Source of the DNA: Arthrobacter crystallopoietes
GTDB lineage: Bacteria > Actinomycetota > Actinomycetes > Actinomycetales > Micrococcaceae
DNA: 64,000 bases
Direction of reading: 5' to 3'
Assembly: GCF_002849715.1 (NCBI RefSeq)
Contig: NZ_CP018863.1
Coordinates: 806,001-870,000 of the forward strand
Each line of letters begins with the position of its first letter. The first letter of the stretch is position 1. Below, in pieces: positions 8,237 through 16,676 of this stretch. The notes beneath the pieces were generated by a model. It saw nothing but the letters and a program-made list of their open reading frames with translations. It was not told where the DNA came from and searched no databases. The position numbers were made by a program, and so were the translations under genes.

Positions 8237-9172
8237 ATGCGCATATTGATTGTTGGCGCGGGAGCTACCGGAGGTGCGTTTGGAACGCGGCTCCAGGAAG
8301 CCGGCAGGGACGTCACTTACCTTGTTCGCTCTGAACGCCAGAGACTCCTGCAACGGGATGGCCTGCGCTTCCTCGCCCCCGACGGGGATCGCACGCATGC
8401 CGTTACCGCCGTCACGGGCATTTCTGAAGGTGACCATTACGACCTGGTGGTGATCGCGGTGAAAGCACCCGCACTCAAGGCGATCCTCGGCACCGCCGGC
8501 CCGGCAATCGGCAAGAAGACGCAGATTCTCCCGTTCCTCAACGGTCTTGACCATATCGACGTGCTCGAAGACGCATTTCCGGGGCAGGTGATTGGCGGCC
8601 TCGTGAAAATCGTCGCCATGGTCGACGAATTTGGTGCCATCCGGCAAATGACACCCCTGTCCACAATGACCATCGGGGCGTTGACGGCCGATCCTCTGCC
8701 TCCCTCCCTTGTGGAAACCCTGGATGTTCCCGGCATCGACCTGACCATCACGACCACGATCATGCAGCAACTCTGGGAAAAGTGGGCGTTCATCAGCGCA
8801 GCCGGCGCTCTCACCTGCCTACTACGCAACAATGTGGGCGCGATCCTCGAAGCAGGAGGCCGGCCCCAAATCCTACAAGCAATCGCCGAAGCCGAAAACG
8901 TTGCGGCAGCTGCAGGCTACCCCGTGAGCGAGCCAGGACATCAGCAGAGCCTGCAGATGCTGTCAGCTCCGGGGTCCTCGTTCACTTCTTCGCTTTACCG
9001 GGATCTTCAAAGGGGGCAGGCAGTCGAAGCCGAGCACCTTCTCGGGTCTCTCGCGGCGCGGGCACGAACCTTGAACGTCGATACGCCGCTCTTGGATCTC
9101 GCCGTGACACAGGTGCGGGCTCACCACATCAACCCCACCGGTGGAGGGATCTTCGACTCGGCCTCCGCCTGA
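8237..9172 (+). CDS. Ketopantoate reductase family protein (PanE/ApbA)
   Basis: 311 residues from an ATG after GGAAGGA. The N-terminal Rossmann motif is GAGATGGAFG (residues 7-16). The family's conserved Lys and the Asn of the catalytic domain are plausible at VIAVKAPALKAIL and FLNGLDHID, and WEKWAFISAAGALTCLLR is the usual C-terminal dimerisation signature. PanE makes pantoate for coenzyme A; paralogues of this family act on other 2-keto acids. No pantothenate genes are adjacent, so a catabolic paralogue is possible. It is divergent from the MFS-GntR operon and shares its 200-base intergenic region. Confidence 0.88.
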   Translation: MRILIVGAGATGGAFGTRLQEAGRDVTYLVRSERQRLLQRDGLRFLAPDGDRTHAVTAVTGISEGDHYDLVVIAVKAPALKAILGTAGPAIGKKTQILPFLNGLDHIDVLEDAFPGQVIGGLVKIVAMVDEFGAIRQMTPLSTMTIGALTADPLPPSLVETLDVPGIDLTITTTIMQQLWEKWAFISAAGALTCLLRNNVGAILEAGGRPQILQAIAEAENVAAAAGYPVSEPGHQQSLQMLSAPGSSFTSSLYRDLQRGQAVEAEHLLGSLAARARTLNVDTPLLDLAVTQVRAHHINPTGGGIFDSASA

Positions 9173-9303
9173 AAGGCCCTGGAGGCGGCATAGAAACCAG
9201 AGACTCCGCAGCGATCAGATGAGTCGCATTCCGCATTCACCCCTCAATCACCGCGGGCGCAGTTGTGGACAGCAGCCAACGGTACGACGGACGGCCGTTA
9301 CTT

Positions 9304-9513
9304 TCAGAGTCCTGCATCCTTCAGCGATTGAATATCGCGGCGGCGTTCGCTCTCGATAATTTTCATCATCTGCCGTTGGATCTTGTCCACGGCGTGTCTG
9401 TTCAGTTCCTTGCGGAGCAGGGCCAGTTCGTCAGCAGCGATCTGCCGACGGATCCCGTCGCGCTCAGCAACAGTCGGGGCCTGCTTCAGCGCCCTTTGAT
9501 AGCGCTCTTCCAC
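9304..9513 (-). CDS. Small hypothetical helical protein
   Basis: 69 residues from a GTG at 9513, with no clear ribosome-binding site. The sequence is strongly charged and looks entirely helical (AERDGIRRQIAADELALL, RHAVDKIQRQMMKIIESE), possibly a coiled coil. It has no recognised domain. The upstream 150 bases hold three copies of TTTACACGT, which might be its control region. Confidence 0.4.
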   Translation of the reverse strand: MEERYQRALKQAPTVAERDGIRRQIAADELALLRKELNRHAVDKIQRQMMKIIESERRRDIQSLKDAGL

Positions 9514-9605
9514 AATAGGATTTTAGTTCCCACTGCCCCGCATAGACCAGAGCCGGGGAGCGATGCCAGCGGACTCCTCTGGCGAATTCAATGACGTTGA
9601 GGGGC

Positions 9606-9668
9606 ACGTGTAAAAATTTCGACGGATTCTTTACACGTTTGCTGCACACATAAACATCCTTTACACGT
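9606..9668. repeat. Three copies of TTTACACGT
   Basis: The 9-mer occurs at 9630-9638 and 9660-9668, and inverted (ACGTGTAAA) at 9606-9614, in a short AT-rich intergenic region. The direct copies are 30 bases apart, close to three helical turns. This suggests a cooperative protein-binding site. Confidence 0.55.
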
Positions 9669-9671
9669 CGG

Positions 9672-10571
9672 CTACGACAGCACGTCTTTAGTGGCGAAGC
9701 GGCTGTAGGCGAGCGCGCAGAAGACGACGATGTAGCCGCCTTGGAGCAGGCCGTTGGCGGCGAAGGAGTCCCAGGAGATCGGCTGGCGGAGCAGGTCCGC
9801 GAAGCCGAGCCAGTGGTGGCTGAACAGCCAGGGGTGGAGCCATTCGAGCTGCGGAAGGTTGTCGAGGATCTGGGACACGACGGCGAGCACAGCGGTCGCG
9901 GCCATGGCGCCGACGGGGACCTCGGTCAGGGTGGAAATAAATAGACCGATGGCCGCGAGTCCGAGCAAGGACAGACCGACGTAGCAGGCCACCAGGAACA
10001 GCCGCAGCAATGACTCGCCTACGCTGATCGTGTCGCCGGAAAGCAGGGTGATCGGGCCTACGTCGAAGAGCGCCGAGCCGATCAGCACTCCTGCCGTCGC
10101 CACGGAGAGTGCGGCGGCAAGGCAGAAGACGACGGCGGCCGCATACTTCACCGCCAGCAGCCGGATCCGACCAGCCGGCGCCGCGAGCAGATACCTCAGG
10201 GTTCCGTGGCCGGCCTCGCCCGCAATCGTGTCCCCCGCGGCCACGCTGACAGTCAGCGGGAGGAACAGCGGGATGGATACAACCATGCCGGTCAGCGCGA
10301 TGAACAGTCCGTTCTGGGATACGCGGTCCAGGAACGGCGGACCCTGGCCGGGACCCGGATCGCGTGAGGAAAGCCGGACAGCGAGCGCTATCAGTACCGG
10401 GACGGCAGCGAGCGCCGCCAGCATGGCCCAGGTTCGCCAGCGCCGGAAGAGCACCTTCAGCTCGGACCCCAGCAGCGCCCAGCCCGCGGAGGGCCGGGAT
10501 GCGGTTACTCGTGATCCGCCATTGCCAGACGACGGTCCGTTTGGTGCAGATGCGGGCAGCTTATTGGACAA
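9672..10571 (-). CDS. ABC-2 type transporter permease
   Basis: 299 residues. A proline/serine-rich cytoplasmic N-terminus is followed by six or so membrane segments, the first at about 48-66 (AMLAALAAVPVLIALAV). The fold matches the ABC-2 permeases of the NosY/YhaP type. It overlaps the upstream ATPase gene by 11 bases, and the two should form one exporter. The substrate cannot be read from the sequence. Confidence 0.85.
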   Translation of the reverse strand: MSNKLPASAPNGPSSGNGGSRVTASRPSAGWALLGSELKVLFRRWRTWAMLAALAAVPVLIALAVRLSSRDPGPGQGPPFLDRVSQNGLFIALTGMVVSIPLFLPLTVSVAAGDTIAGEAGHGTLRYLLAAPAGRIRLLAVKYAAAVVFCLAAALSVATAGVLIGSALFDVGPITLLSGDTISVGESLLRLFLVACYVGLSLLGLAAIGLFISTLTEVPVGAMAATAVLAVVSQILDNLPQLEWLHPWLFSHHWLGFADLLRQPISWDSFAANGLLQGGYIVVFCALAYSRFATKDVLS

Positions 10572-11532
10572 CGTCGAAACCCTCCCCCGTCAGCGCCACG
10601 AACCGCTCCTCGAGACTGCTGCTTTCCACCGCGAAGCCGCGGACGCGGACACCTTCGGCGACGAGGGCCGCGACAATCGATTCCGGTTCCACCGCATGGT
10701 CGGCGAGCGGAGCGCGGACGGTACTGCCGCCGTCGTTGTTTGGATCTTGCGGTTCGGGTGCGAGACCCAGCCGCTGGAGGACGCGGCGGGCCTCGTCGGT
10801 GTCAGGAGTCTGGACTTTGACGTGAGCGAGACCGACCCGCCGGAGTTCATCGACAGTCCCCTGCGCCACCAGTTTGCCGGCGCTCATGACGGCGACGTGC
10901 GTGCAGATTTGCTCGACCTCCGCGAGCAGATGGCTGGACACGAAAACCGTGGTGCCTTCGGCAGCCAGCGAGCGCACAAGGCTGCGAACCTCCCGCGTGC
11001 CCTGCGGGTCGAGGCCATTGGTCGGCTCGTCCAATACCAGCAGTTCGCGCGGCATCAGCAAGGCGTTGGCGATGCCCAGACGCTGCTTCATGCCCAGAGA
11101 ATAGGCGCGGACCTTCTTGCCGGCCGCATGGGACAGCCCCACGCGGTCGAGCGCCTGGTTCACCCGGGCCCGCCGGGTGGCCGAGGAGGCGTGGCGGTCC
11201 GCGGTGTCGAAGCGGTGCAGGTTCGCGGCGCCGGACAGAAAAGGGTAAAAAGCCGGCCCTTCGATCAGGGCTCCAACACGGGGAAGCACCTCGCGGAGGC
11301 TCGCTGGCATGTCCTGCCCGAGTACCCGGACGTCCCCGCTCGTGGCGGCGGCGAGGCCGAGCATGACCCGGATGGTTGTGGTCTTCCCCGAGCCGTTCGG
11401 ACCAAGGAAGCCAAAGACGGAGCCGTGCGGAACCGCCAGGTCGATGCCGTCGACGGCCGTCTGGTGGCCGAACCGCTTGGTCAGCCCGGTAGTTTCAATC
11501 GCGAGTTCGGTAGATGGGAGGGCGCCGCTCAC
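10561..11532 (-). CDS. ABC transporter ATP-binding protein (drug/lipid exporter type)
   Basis: 323 residues. Walker A is GPNGSGKT (residues about 44-51), the signature is YSLGMKQRLGIANAL, and Walker B is LLVLDEPTNGLD. A C-terminal extension after residue 220 (VKVQTPDTDEARRVL) matches the DUF4162-like tail of this exporter class. Within it, PNNDGGST is encoded by a copy of the ACGACGGCGG word. It partners with the permease downstream and overlaps the LolA-like gene upstream by four bases. Confidence 0.9.
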   Translation of the reverse strand: MSGALPSTELAIETTGLTKRFGHQTAVDGIDLAVPHGSVFGFLGPNGSGKTTTIRVMLGLAAATSGDVRVLGQDMPASLREVLPRVGALIEGPAFYPFLSGAANLHRFDTADRHASSATRRARVNQALDRVGLSHAAGKKVRAYSLGMKQRLGIANALLMPRELLVLDEPTNGLDPQGTREVRSLVRSLAAEGTTVFVSSHLLAEVEQICTHVAVMSAGKLVAQGTVDELRRVGLAHVKVQTPDTDEARRVLQRLGLAPEPQDPNNDGGSTVRAPLADHAVEPESIVAALVAEGVRVRGFAVESSSLEERFVALTGEGFDVVQ

Positions 11533-12623
11533 CGGCCCTCCGCTGCCGCCTGCAGCTGCTCCAACGGAACCGATCCGGCGAACACCCGGCCATCGTCGGT
11601 CACGAGGACGTTCACCAGCGCCGAGGAAAGCAACCGGCCGCCGTCGACCTCTTGAGCGGTTTCGGCGATAACCGGCGAGTCCAACAATTCCGCAGGCACT
11701 TCATCTGCCGGCAGGCCGATCACCGTTTCCCAGCCGGATCCGTACTTCGTGTAGTCCTTATCGTGATTGCCGTCGCCCTGATGTCGGTCGCCGTGGTCAC
11801 CCTTGGCATGCTTGCCATGATGGTCCTCGACAACGCGCTCCGTGACGGTGGCGCCCGGCGGCGGTGTGAAGTTGAAGAGATCGTCCGACGGCGTTTCCAG
11901 ACTCAGCTCGGTGAAACCGACCTCGAAAGCAGGAGCATCCTGGCCGCGGGCCGCGACATCCACGCTGAGCGGCAACCCTGTTTCCGAATCCACCGCAATC
12001 GAGACGGACCTGACCAGCGTCTCCGAGCTGTCGGGGGTCAGCACCAGTTCATAGGCGGTCCGACCGGCAACTTCCGCGTCGGCGCCCACTGTCACTTCCG
12101 TGCTGGGCTCGACCGAGGACAGGAAGTGCTCGGCCAGATCTTCAGGGGTCCATGCTTTGTCGCCGTGATGCCCCTCGGTCTCCGAGCCTTCCGGAAGGAT
12201 CAGATGGGTGGCGGCATTCTGCTTGGAGCTGTACAGCCACACATCCCGGCCGTTGCGGATGACATCGCGTTCGGCCAGCCGGTCCATCACCTGCACGCGC
12301 GCCTGTGAATGGCCATCCAGATAAACCCGTGCCGTGTGGGATCCACCGAGGAGCTCGAGGGCGGAGGCTACGCCGGACGGAGCGCCGGACTCTCCGGACG
12401 GTGAATCCGTGGGCAACTGCGGCAAACCCAGTTCGGACGTTTGCTCAACAGTTCCGGACAACGAACGGACGGAGCTATCCGCCACCATTTCCAGGACTTC
12501 CTGCGGTGTCTTGTCCGGCAAGTCCGTGGCCGCGCCCGCCTGGACGGTGCCCAGCACCACGCCGCCCGCGATGACCGCAGGAACGACGGCGGCGGGGAGC
12601 CAGCGCTTCCATACAGGTGTCAT
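11529..12623 (-). CDS. Secreted LolA/MucB-like lipoprotein-carrier fold protein
   Basis: 364 residues with a good Sec signal peptide (KRWLPAAVVPAVIAGGVVLG, cleavage near AGAA). The mature part resembles the LolA/RseB half-barrel: SGTVEQTSELGLPQLP, ARVQVMDRLAERDVIRNG, and YELVLTPDSSETLVRSVSIAVDSE. An insert at about 265-288 is rich in His, Asp, Gly and Lys and could bind metal. It opens an operon with an ABC-2 exporter. In Actinobacteria LolA-like proteins of this kind probably bind lipids or lipoproteins outside the cell; that role here is inferred. An ATG follows GGAGG. Confidence 0.75.
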   Translation of the reverse strand: MTPVWKRWLPAAVVPAVIAGGVVLGTVQAGAATDLPDKTPQEVLEMVADSSVRSLSGTVEQTSELGLPQLPTDSPSGESGAPSGVASALELLGGSHTARVYLDGHSQARVQVMDRLAERDVIRNGRDVWLYSSKQNAATHLILPEGSETEGHHGDKAWTPEDLAEHFLSSVEPSTEVTVGADAEVAGRTAYELVLTPDSSETLVRSVSIAVDSETGLPLSVDVAARGQDAPAFEVGFTELSLETPSDDLFNFTPPPGATVTERVVEDHHGKHAKGDHGDRHQGDGNHDKDYTKYGSGWETVIGLPADEVPAELLDSPVIAETAQEVDGGRLLSSALVNVLVTDDGRVFAGSVPLEQLQAAAEGR

Positions 12624-12707
12624 GACAACCTCCGACGTTGCAAGTCTTCTTTCCAGACTACGCTCAATCGATCAGGTGTTCACGAGTACAGTTTCTTCTG
12701 CTCCGGG

Positions 12708-12980
12708 TCAGGCCGCAGTCTTGAGAACCCTAGACTCCGTATCGAGTTCAAGCAGCCGGCGCGCCTCTTCAAGTGCGGTCTTTGAATCCTTCTTGTCCAT
12801 CTGGGCCAGCGTCAGCAAATTCGCGATCCGCTGCTCGCGCCGCATGCCTGAGACTTCATCGGCGAATTCGATCATGGCGATGACACGCGCATGGGCGCGG
12901 CGTCCGCGGGCATCGTTGCTCGCGTCGTCGGCCTCGACGTCGCCCAGAATGGCGATAGCTTCCGCCAGTCGCTGGTTCAT
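12708..12980 (-). CDS. Hypothetical 90-residue protein
   Basis: The ATG at 12980 follows GGGGAG at seven bases. An upstream in-frame ATG at 13076 lacks a site and adds an unlikely leader. The protein is helical and charged (NQRLAEAIAILGDVEADDA, RVIAMIEFADEVSGMRREQR). I do not recognise a family. It precedes the LolA-like operon, 85 bases away. Confidence 0.6.
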   Translation of the reverse strand: MNQRLAEAIAILGDVEADDASNDARGRRAHARVIAMIEFADEVSGMRREQRIANLLTLAQMDKKDSKTALEEARRLLELDTESRVLKTAA

Positions 12981-13271
12981 TGTTTTCTCCCCTACATATA
13001 CGTCTGTGTACAACAGAAAAGTCGTTTCCCCGCGACGATCCTGTTTGATTGCTTTATCGAACCATAGGCAGTTCACGCCAAAGTTGGAATAGCAGATTGT
13101 AATTTACGTCATTGTGACCTCAGTTACAAAACGGAATGTCCCTGCAGGTCACAAAGCCATGACCGCTTCCGGACCTTGATATCGGGGGAAGCCACAACCC
13201 CCTTGGCAGCAGCATCGAATTGTGCCACGTTGGAAAGTGGATCCACCAACAATTCAAGGAGGGTGATCCCG

Positions 13272-13688
13272 ATGCCCAAGACAGACAAGAGCGGAAAGCC
13301 GAAGAAGAGCGAACTGCCCAGCACGCTCAAGCGTTCCGGCAAGAAGGCCCAGGAAACCTTCGCCGAGGCGCATGACTCGGCCGCCGAGAGCTACGGGGAC
13401 GAGGAACGCGCACACCGCGTTGCCTACAGCGCCCTGAAGCACACCCATGAGAAGGTCGGCGACCACTGGGAGCCCAAGGAGAAGGCCGGCCCCTCCGACA
13501 AGCAGGCCAAGGGAGGCAAGGACACCTCCCGAAAGACTGCCGGCGGCGTGGACGCCAACGCTTCCAAGGAGCACCTGTACGACCTGGCCAAGAAGCTCGA
13601 CGTGCCGGGGCGCTCCAAGATGAACAAGTCCGAATTGGTCGACGCCGTACAGAAGGCCAACGACAAGGAGACCCGGAAGTCCCGGTAG
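13272..13688 (+). CDS. ChaB domain protein with C-terminal Rho_N/SAP-like domain
   Basis: 138 residues, highly basic. The ATG at 13272 follows AAGGAGGG. Residues about 12-65 match ChaB (ELPSTLKRSGKKAQETFAEA, AHRVAYSALKHTHEKVGDHW). Residues about 100-132 match a Rho_N/SAP-like nucleic-acid-binding helix pair (KEHLYDLAKKLDVPGRSKMNK). The pairing is frequent in actinobacterial stress-related proteins and in some phages. The stop codon lies in the loop of a 20-base palindrome that probably terminates transcription. Confidence 0.85.
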   Translation: MPKTDKSGKPKKSELPSTLKRSGKKAQETFAEAHDSAAESYGDEERAHRVAYSALKHTHEKVGDHWEPKEKAGPSDKQAKGGKDTSRKTAGGVDANASKEHLYDLAKKLDVPGRSKMNKSELVDAVQKANDKETRKSR

Positions 13689-13698
13689 CTACCGGGAC
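13679..13698. terminator. Perfect 20-base palindrome between convergent genes
   Basis: GTCCCGGTAGCTACCGGGAC folds into a 7-bp stem with the ChaB stop codon (13686-13688) in its loop. It sits between the ChaB gene and the DUF3040 gene, so it can act on both strands. Confidence 0.6.
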
Positions 13699-13704
13699 TC
13701 GCCA

Positions 13705-14022
13705 TCACCTGACGCCGTGCGTCCCCTTGTCGGTTGCGATCTGATCATCGATTGCACTTCCCCAGCGGTAGAGGCGCATTGCCCAATAACCCGCTGCGCC
13801 CATTACCAGGAAGCCGCCGACACCCACGACGGTCAAATTCGTGGCGACGCCGATGATCAACAAGACCAAACCGACAATCCAGGCAAGCACCGCTAGAACA
13901 AGCTGTCCATGGTCGGGCCCCAACAGGTCGGACCGCATTACTTGGGCAAGCTCCGGGTCCTCGGCGGCCAACTGCAACTCCAGCGCATGAAGCTGCTCCC
14001 GCTCCTCATCCGACAGCGGCAT
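13705..14022 (-). CDS. DUF3040 family small membrane protein
   Basis: 105 residues. LSDEEREQLHALELQLAAEDPELAQVM is the family's cytoplasmic signature; two membrane segments follow (about 42-60 and 64-82). It is the second DUF3040 protein of the window. GGGGGTG precedes the ATG. The function is unknown. Confidence 0.85.
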   Translation of the reverse strand: MPLSDEEREQLHALELQLAAEDPELAQVMRSDLLGPDHGQLVLAVLAWIVGLVLLIIGVATNLTVVGVGGFLVMGAAGYWAMRLYRWGSAIDDQIATDKGTHGVR

Positions 14023-14056
14023 AACGCACCCCCTTCATCAGAAGTCCGGAGAAACA

Positions 14057-14084
14057 AAAGCGCCGGCCATGAAGGCCGGGCTTT
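14057..14084 (-). terminator. Rho-independent terminator of the sulfatase operon
   Basis: On the minus strand GGCCGG-type arms pair around ATTCAT-like loop bases, with AAAGC/GCTTT outside and a one-base bulge. A TTTTGTTT run follows in the leftward direction, after the sulfatase stop at 14225. This is one of the few classic terminators in the window. Confidence 0.65.
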
Positions 14085-14224
14085 CGCCGGTATAGCTATC
14101 ATCCGCTTCTAAATCGGAAATTGCTAGTTTTAGAGCGTGCTTTCCCTACCAGCTGATTCCGGGCGTACGTAGCGGCACAAACCGGTGCTTTCAGGAGGGG
14201 GAAGTCCTCATTATCGGCAAGCGG

Positions 14225-15823
14225 TCAGGCCGCTGCGGTTGGTGCCGTTCCGGTATCCGCTAATGCCGCCATCCCCTCCATCATCGCCAGTGCCAGAACA
14301 TCCTCAAGGTCTTTGAATTTGGCCTCTCCGGCAACGTTATTGAGCTCTTCTCGGTCCAACAGGTGGTCGTAGAGTTCGGTGATGCCGGTGCCGAAATACC
14401 TTGTCAGGCGTCCGGCTTTGGTCAGCACCGAGCGGGTACGAACGGGGCCAGGCAGCCCGGGAAGTCCGAACGGTTGGTCCTCCTCAATGATGAGAGCGTC
14501 CCGAACCGAGACCGCACTCCGCTCCAGCAACGGCACTAGGGATGTGCCTTGGATTCCCCTGAACAGGTGTGTTCCGGTCAGCTCCATCAGTGTGGGTGCC
14601 AAATCCGCGGTGGAGACCAAGGCATCAGTACTGCCCGGACTCATGCCGGGGACTTTGATCGTCAGGGGCACGTTGGTGACGGCCCGGTAATGGCTGAAAT
14701 GCTTCAGCATCAAACCGTGATCCCCGAAAAGGTCACCGTGGTCGCTGGTAAAGACAACAATCGTGTCCTCGGCCAGCCCGTTGTCATCGAGTGCCGCCAG
14801 GATCCGGCCGATCTGCTCATCCATCAGCGTGATCAAACCGTACTGGGCAGCGGCGGCCTGGCGGTACTGCGCCTCATCGGCGGCGAAAGTCATCGTGGGG
14901 TCTTCATTCGGTTCGCCGCGGCGGTCGAACATCCGGCGGATGTGCGACGGGGACTTGGCGTGGTCCTGGTAGAACCCGATCGGCAGCTCCACCTCATCCG
15001 GTGAGTACATGTCCGCGTACCCTGCCGGCGGTGAAAACGGATGGTGCGGGTCCGGGAAGGAGACGAACATGAAGAACGGTTCCGCAGATTCGGCGAACCC
15101 GGCCAAGTGCGCCTCGGCGCGTTCGCCGACATAGGAGCTTGGATGCAGCTCTGCCGGGATGCCGGTTTGGTACACCTGGTCCCAGGTATCCAGACGCTTG
15201 GGAGCGTTCTCGGCACCGCCGAGCGCCACAGGGTCGATGCCGCGTTCCCGTGCCCAGTGCACATAGTGCCCACCCGGACGGTCGCCGTGCCCGATGACCA
15301 GGTCCACGTGCTGGTAGCCGTAGTACCCCTCGGGGAGCGGCATGAAACCCTCCGCATGCGCCGCCGCATTCTCCCATTGGTCCCAGCCTTCCGGGCGGGA
15401 CTGCGTGCGGGCGTTGGAGGACTGCGGATCCAGCAGCAGCGGGTCCGTGGCTTCGATCTCGGCCCGCTGGATGGGTTCAAAATCCCACCCCATGTTCTGG
15501 TGGTGGAGTTTGCCTACGGCCCGGGTCAGGTAGCCGCCGCAGGACAACTGCTTGACCAAATTATTTGCGTCCGGGTCCATCGTGATCCCGTTGCAGCGTG
15601 TGCCGTGCGTCGAGGGCCACCGGCCTGTCAGCAGGCTGGCGCGGTTGGGCATGCAGGTGGGATTGGTGACGGTCGCCTCGGTGAAGACCATGCTTTGGGC
15701 GGCAAGCCTGTCCAGGTGCGGAGTCCGGACCACTTGGTTGCCGGCGAAACCTAGATGGTCGGCGCGCAACTGATCGGCGATGATGACCAGGACGTTGGGC
15801 CGCCGTGCCTTCCCGCCGCTCAT
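14225..15823 (-). CDS. Type I sulfatase / alkaline-phosphatase superfamily hydrolase
   Basis: 532 residues from the ATG at 15823, which overlaps the stop of the ABC ATPase gene. The catalytic Cys that must become formylglycine is in CMPNR (C57), matching C-x-P-x-R. Metal ligands are visible at ADQLRADHLG (D17) and FTSDHGDLFGDHG. The family includes aryl, choline and alkyl sulfatases and phosphonate hydrolases; the transport context suggests a sulfate ester. No signal peptide, so it acts in the cytoplasm on imported substrate. A formylglycine-generating enzyme is encoded 6 kb away in the same island. The longer open frame to 16186 is antisense-free run-on inside the ATPase gene. Confidence 0.9.
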   Translation of the reverse strand: MSGGKARRPNVLVIIADQLRADHLGFAGNQVVRTPHLDRLAAQSMVFTEATVTNPTCMPNRASLLTGRWPSTHGTRCNGITMDPDANNLVKQLSCGGYLTRAVGKLHHQNMGWDFEPIQRAEIEATDPLLLDPQSSNARTQSRPEGWDQWENAAAHAEGFMPLPEGYYGYQHVDLVIGHGDRPGGHYVHWARERGIDPVALGGAENAPKRLDTWDQVYQTGIPAELHPSSYVGERAEAHLAGFAESAEPFFMFVSFPDPHHPFSPPAGYADMYSPDEVELPIGFYQDHAKSPSHIRRMFDRRGEPNEDPTMTFAADEAQYRQAAAAQYGLITLMDEQIGRILAALDDNGLAEDTIVVFTSDHGDLFGDHGLMLKHFSHYRAVTNVPLTIKVPGMSPGSTDALVSTADLAPTLMELTGTHLFRGIQGTSLVPLLERSAVSVRDALIIEEDQPFGLPGLPGPVRTRSVLTKAGRLTRYFGTGITELYDHLLDREELNNVAGEAKFKDLEDVLALAMMEGMAALADTGTAPTAAA

Positions 15824-16614
15824 GCGGGCTTCCGGATCATCGACAGCACGTTGGTGCGCTGGTCCGCGAATTCCTTCAGTGCACGCGAGGAAATCTGGTC
15901 CCGCGGCGCCGGCAGGTCGATGTCGACCACGTCCAGCACCCGGGCGGGCTTGGCGCCAAGGACCACCACGCGGTCGGAGAGGTAGACAGCCTCGTCGATG
16001 TCGTGCGTGACCACCAGGATCGTCATACCGAAGTCGTCGCGGATCTTCAGGCACAGGTCTTCCAGCTCGAAGCGGGTCTGCGCGTCCACCGACGCGAACG
16101 GCTCGTCCATGATCAGGATTTCGGGCCGGTACGCCAGGGCCCGGGCGATGGCCACCCGCTGCTGCATGCCGCCGGAAAGCTGCCACGGATACTGGCTAGC
16201 GGCATGCGTCAGCCCCACAGCGTCGAGCGCGGTGTCGATGCGCTGGTTGAGCTCGGCTGCCGGCAGTCGCAGGTGGCGCAGCGGCAGCCGGATGTTCTTG
16301 CGAACGGTCAGCCAAGGCATCAGGGAACGGCTGTAATCCTGAAAGACCAGGGCCATCTCGGCTGGCGGACCGTCGATTTGCCGCCCGTCGATCGCGGCGG
16401 CTCCGGAGGTGACCGGCTGCAGCCCGGCCAGGCACTTCAGCAGCGTGGTTTTGCCGACGCCGGACGGGCCTACGATGCACACCACTTCGCCGGTGTTCAC
16501 CGTGAAGGTCAGGTCCTCGATCACGCACTTGGCGGACGCGCCGCTGCCGTAGGTCTTGGACAGTGCTGTAACTTCGAGCCGGGGCAGCGCGGCAGCTGCA
16601 TTGCGGACGGTCAT
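15820..16614 (-). CDS. ABC importer ATP-binding protein (SsuB/TauB/NrtD type)
   Basis: 264 residues from the ATG at 16614, which has AGGAGG five bases upstream; an ATG at 16680 overlaps the permease stop but has no such site and is the alternative. Walker A is GPSGVGKTT, the signature LSGGMQQRVAIARAL, Walker B ILIMDEPFASVD, and the H-loop is VTHDIDEA. The sequence FQDYSRSLMPWLTV is typical of nitrate/sulfonate/taurine importers. It should energise the two permeases upstream. Confidence 0.9.
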   Translation of the reverse strand: MTVRNAAAALPRLEVTALSKTYGSGASAKCVIEDLTFTVNTGEVVCIVGPSGVGKTTLLKCLAGLQPVTSGAAAIDGRQIDGPPAEMALVFQDYSRSLMPWLTVRKNIRLPLRHLRLPAAELNQRIDTALDAVGLTHAASQYPWQLSGGMQQRVAIARALAYRPEILIMDEPFASVDAQTRFELEDLCLKIRDDFGMTILVVTHDIDEAVYLSDRVVVLGAKPARVLDVVDIDLPAPRDQISSRALKEFADQRTNVLSMIRKPA

Positions 16615-16676
16615 CGGGTCCTCCTGGACGGTGTGCCGGCCTGCGGCGCGCCGGAAGCTGTTAGGGGCAGTCGCGG

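Noticed and set aside
9606..9668. Possible CRISPR or iteron array
   Set aside because: Only three short 9-base copies, one inverted; no spacers and no cas or rep genes.
14225..16186. Sulfatase extended 121 residues upstream
   Set aside because: The extension lies in the ABC ATPase gene; MSGGKARRPNVLVI at 15823 is the normal sulfatase start.
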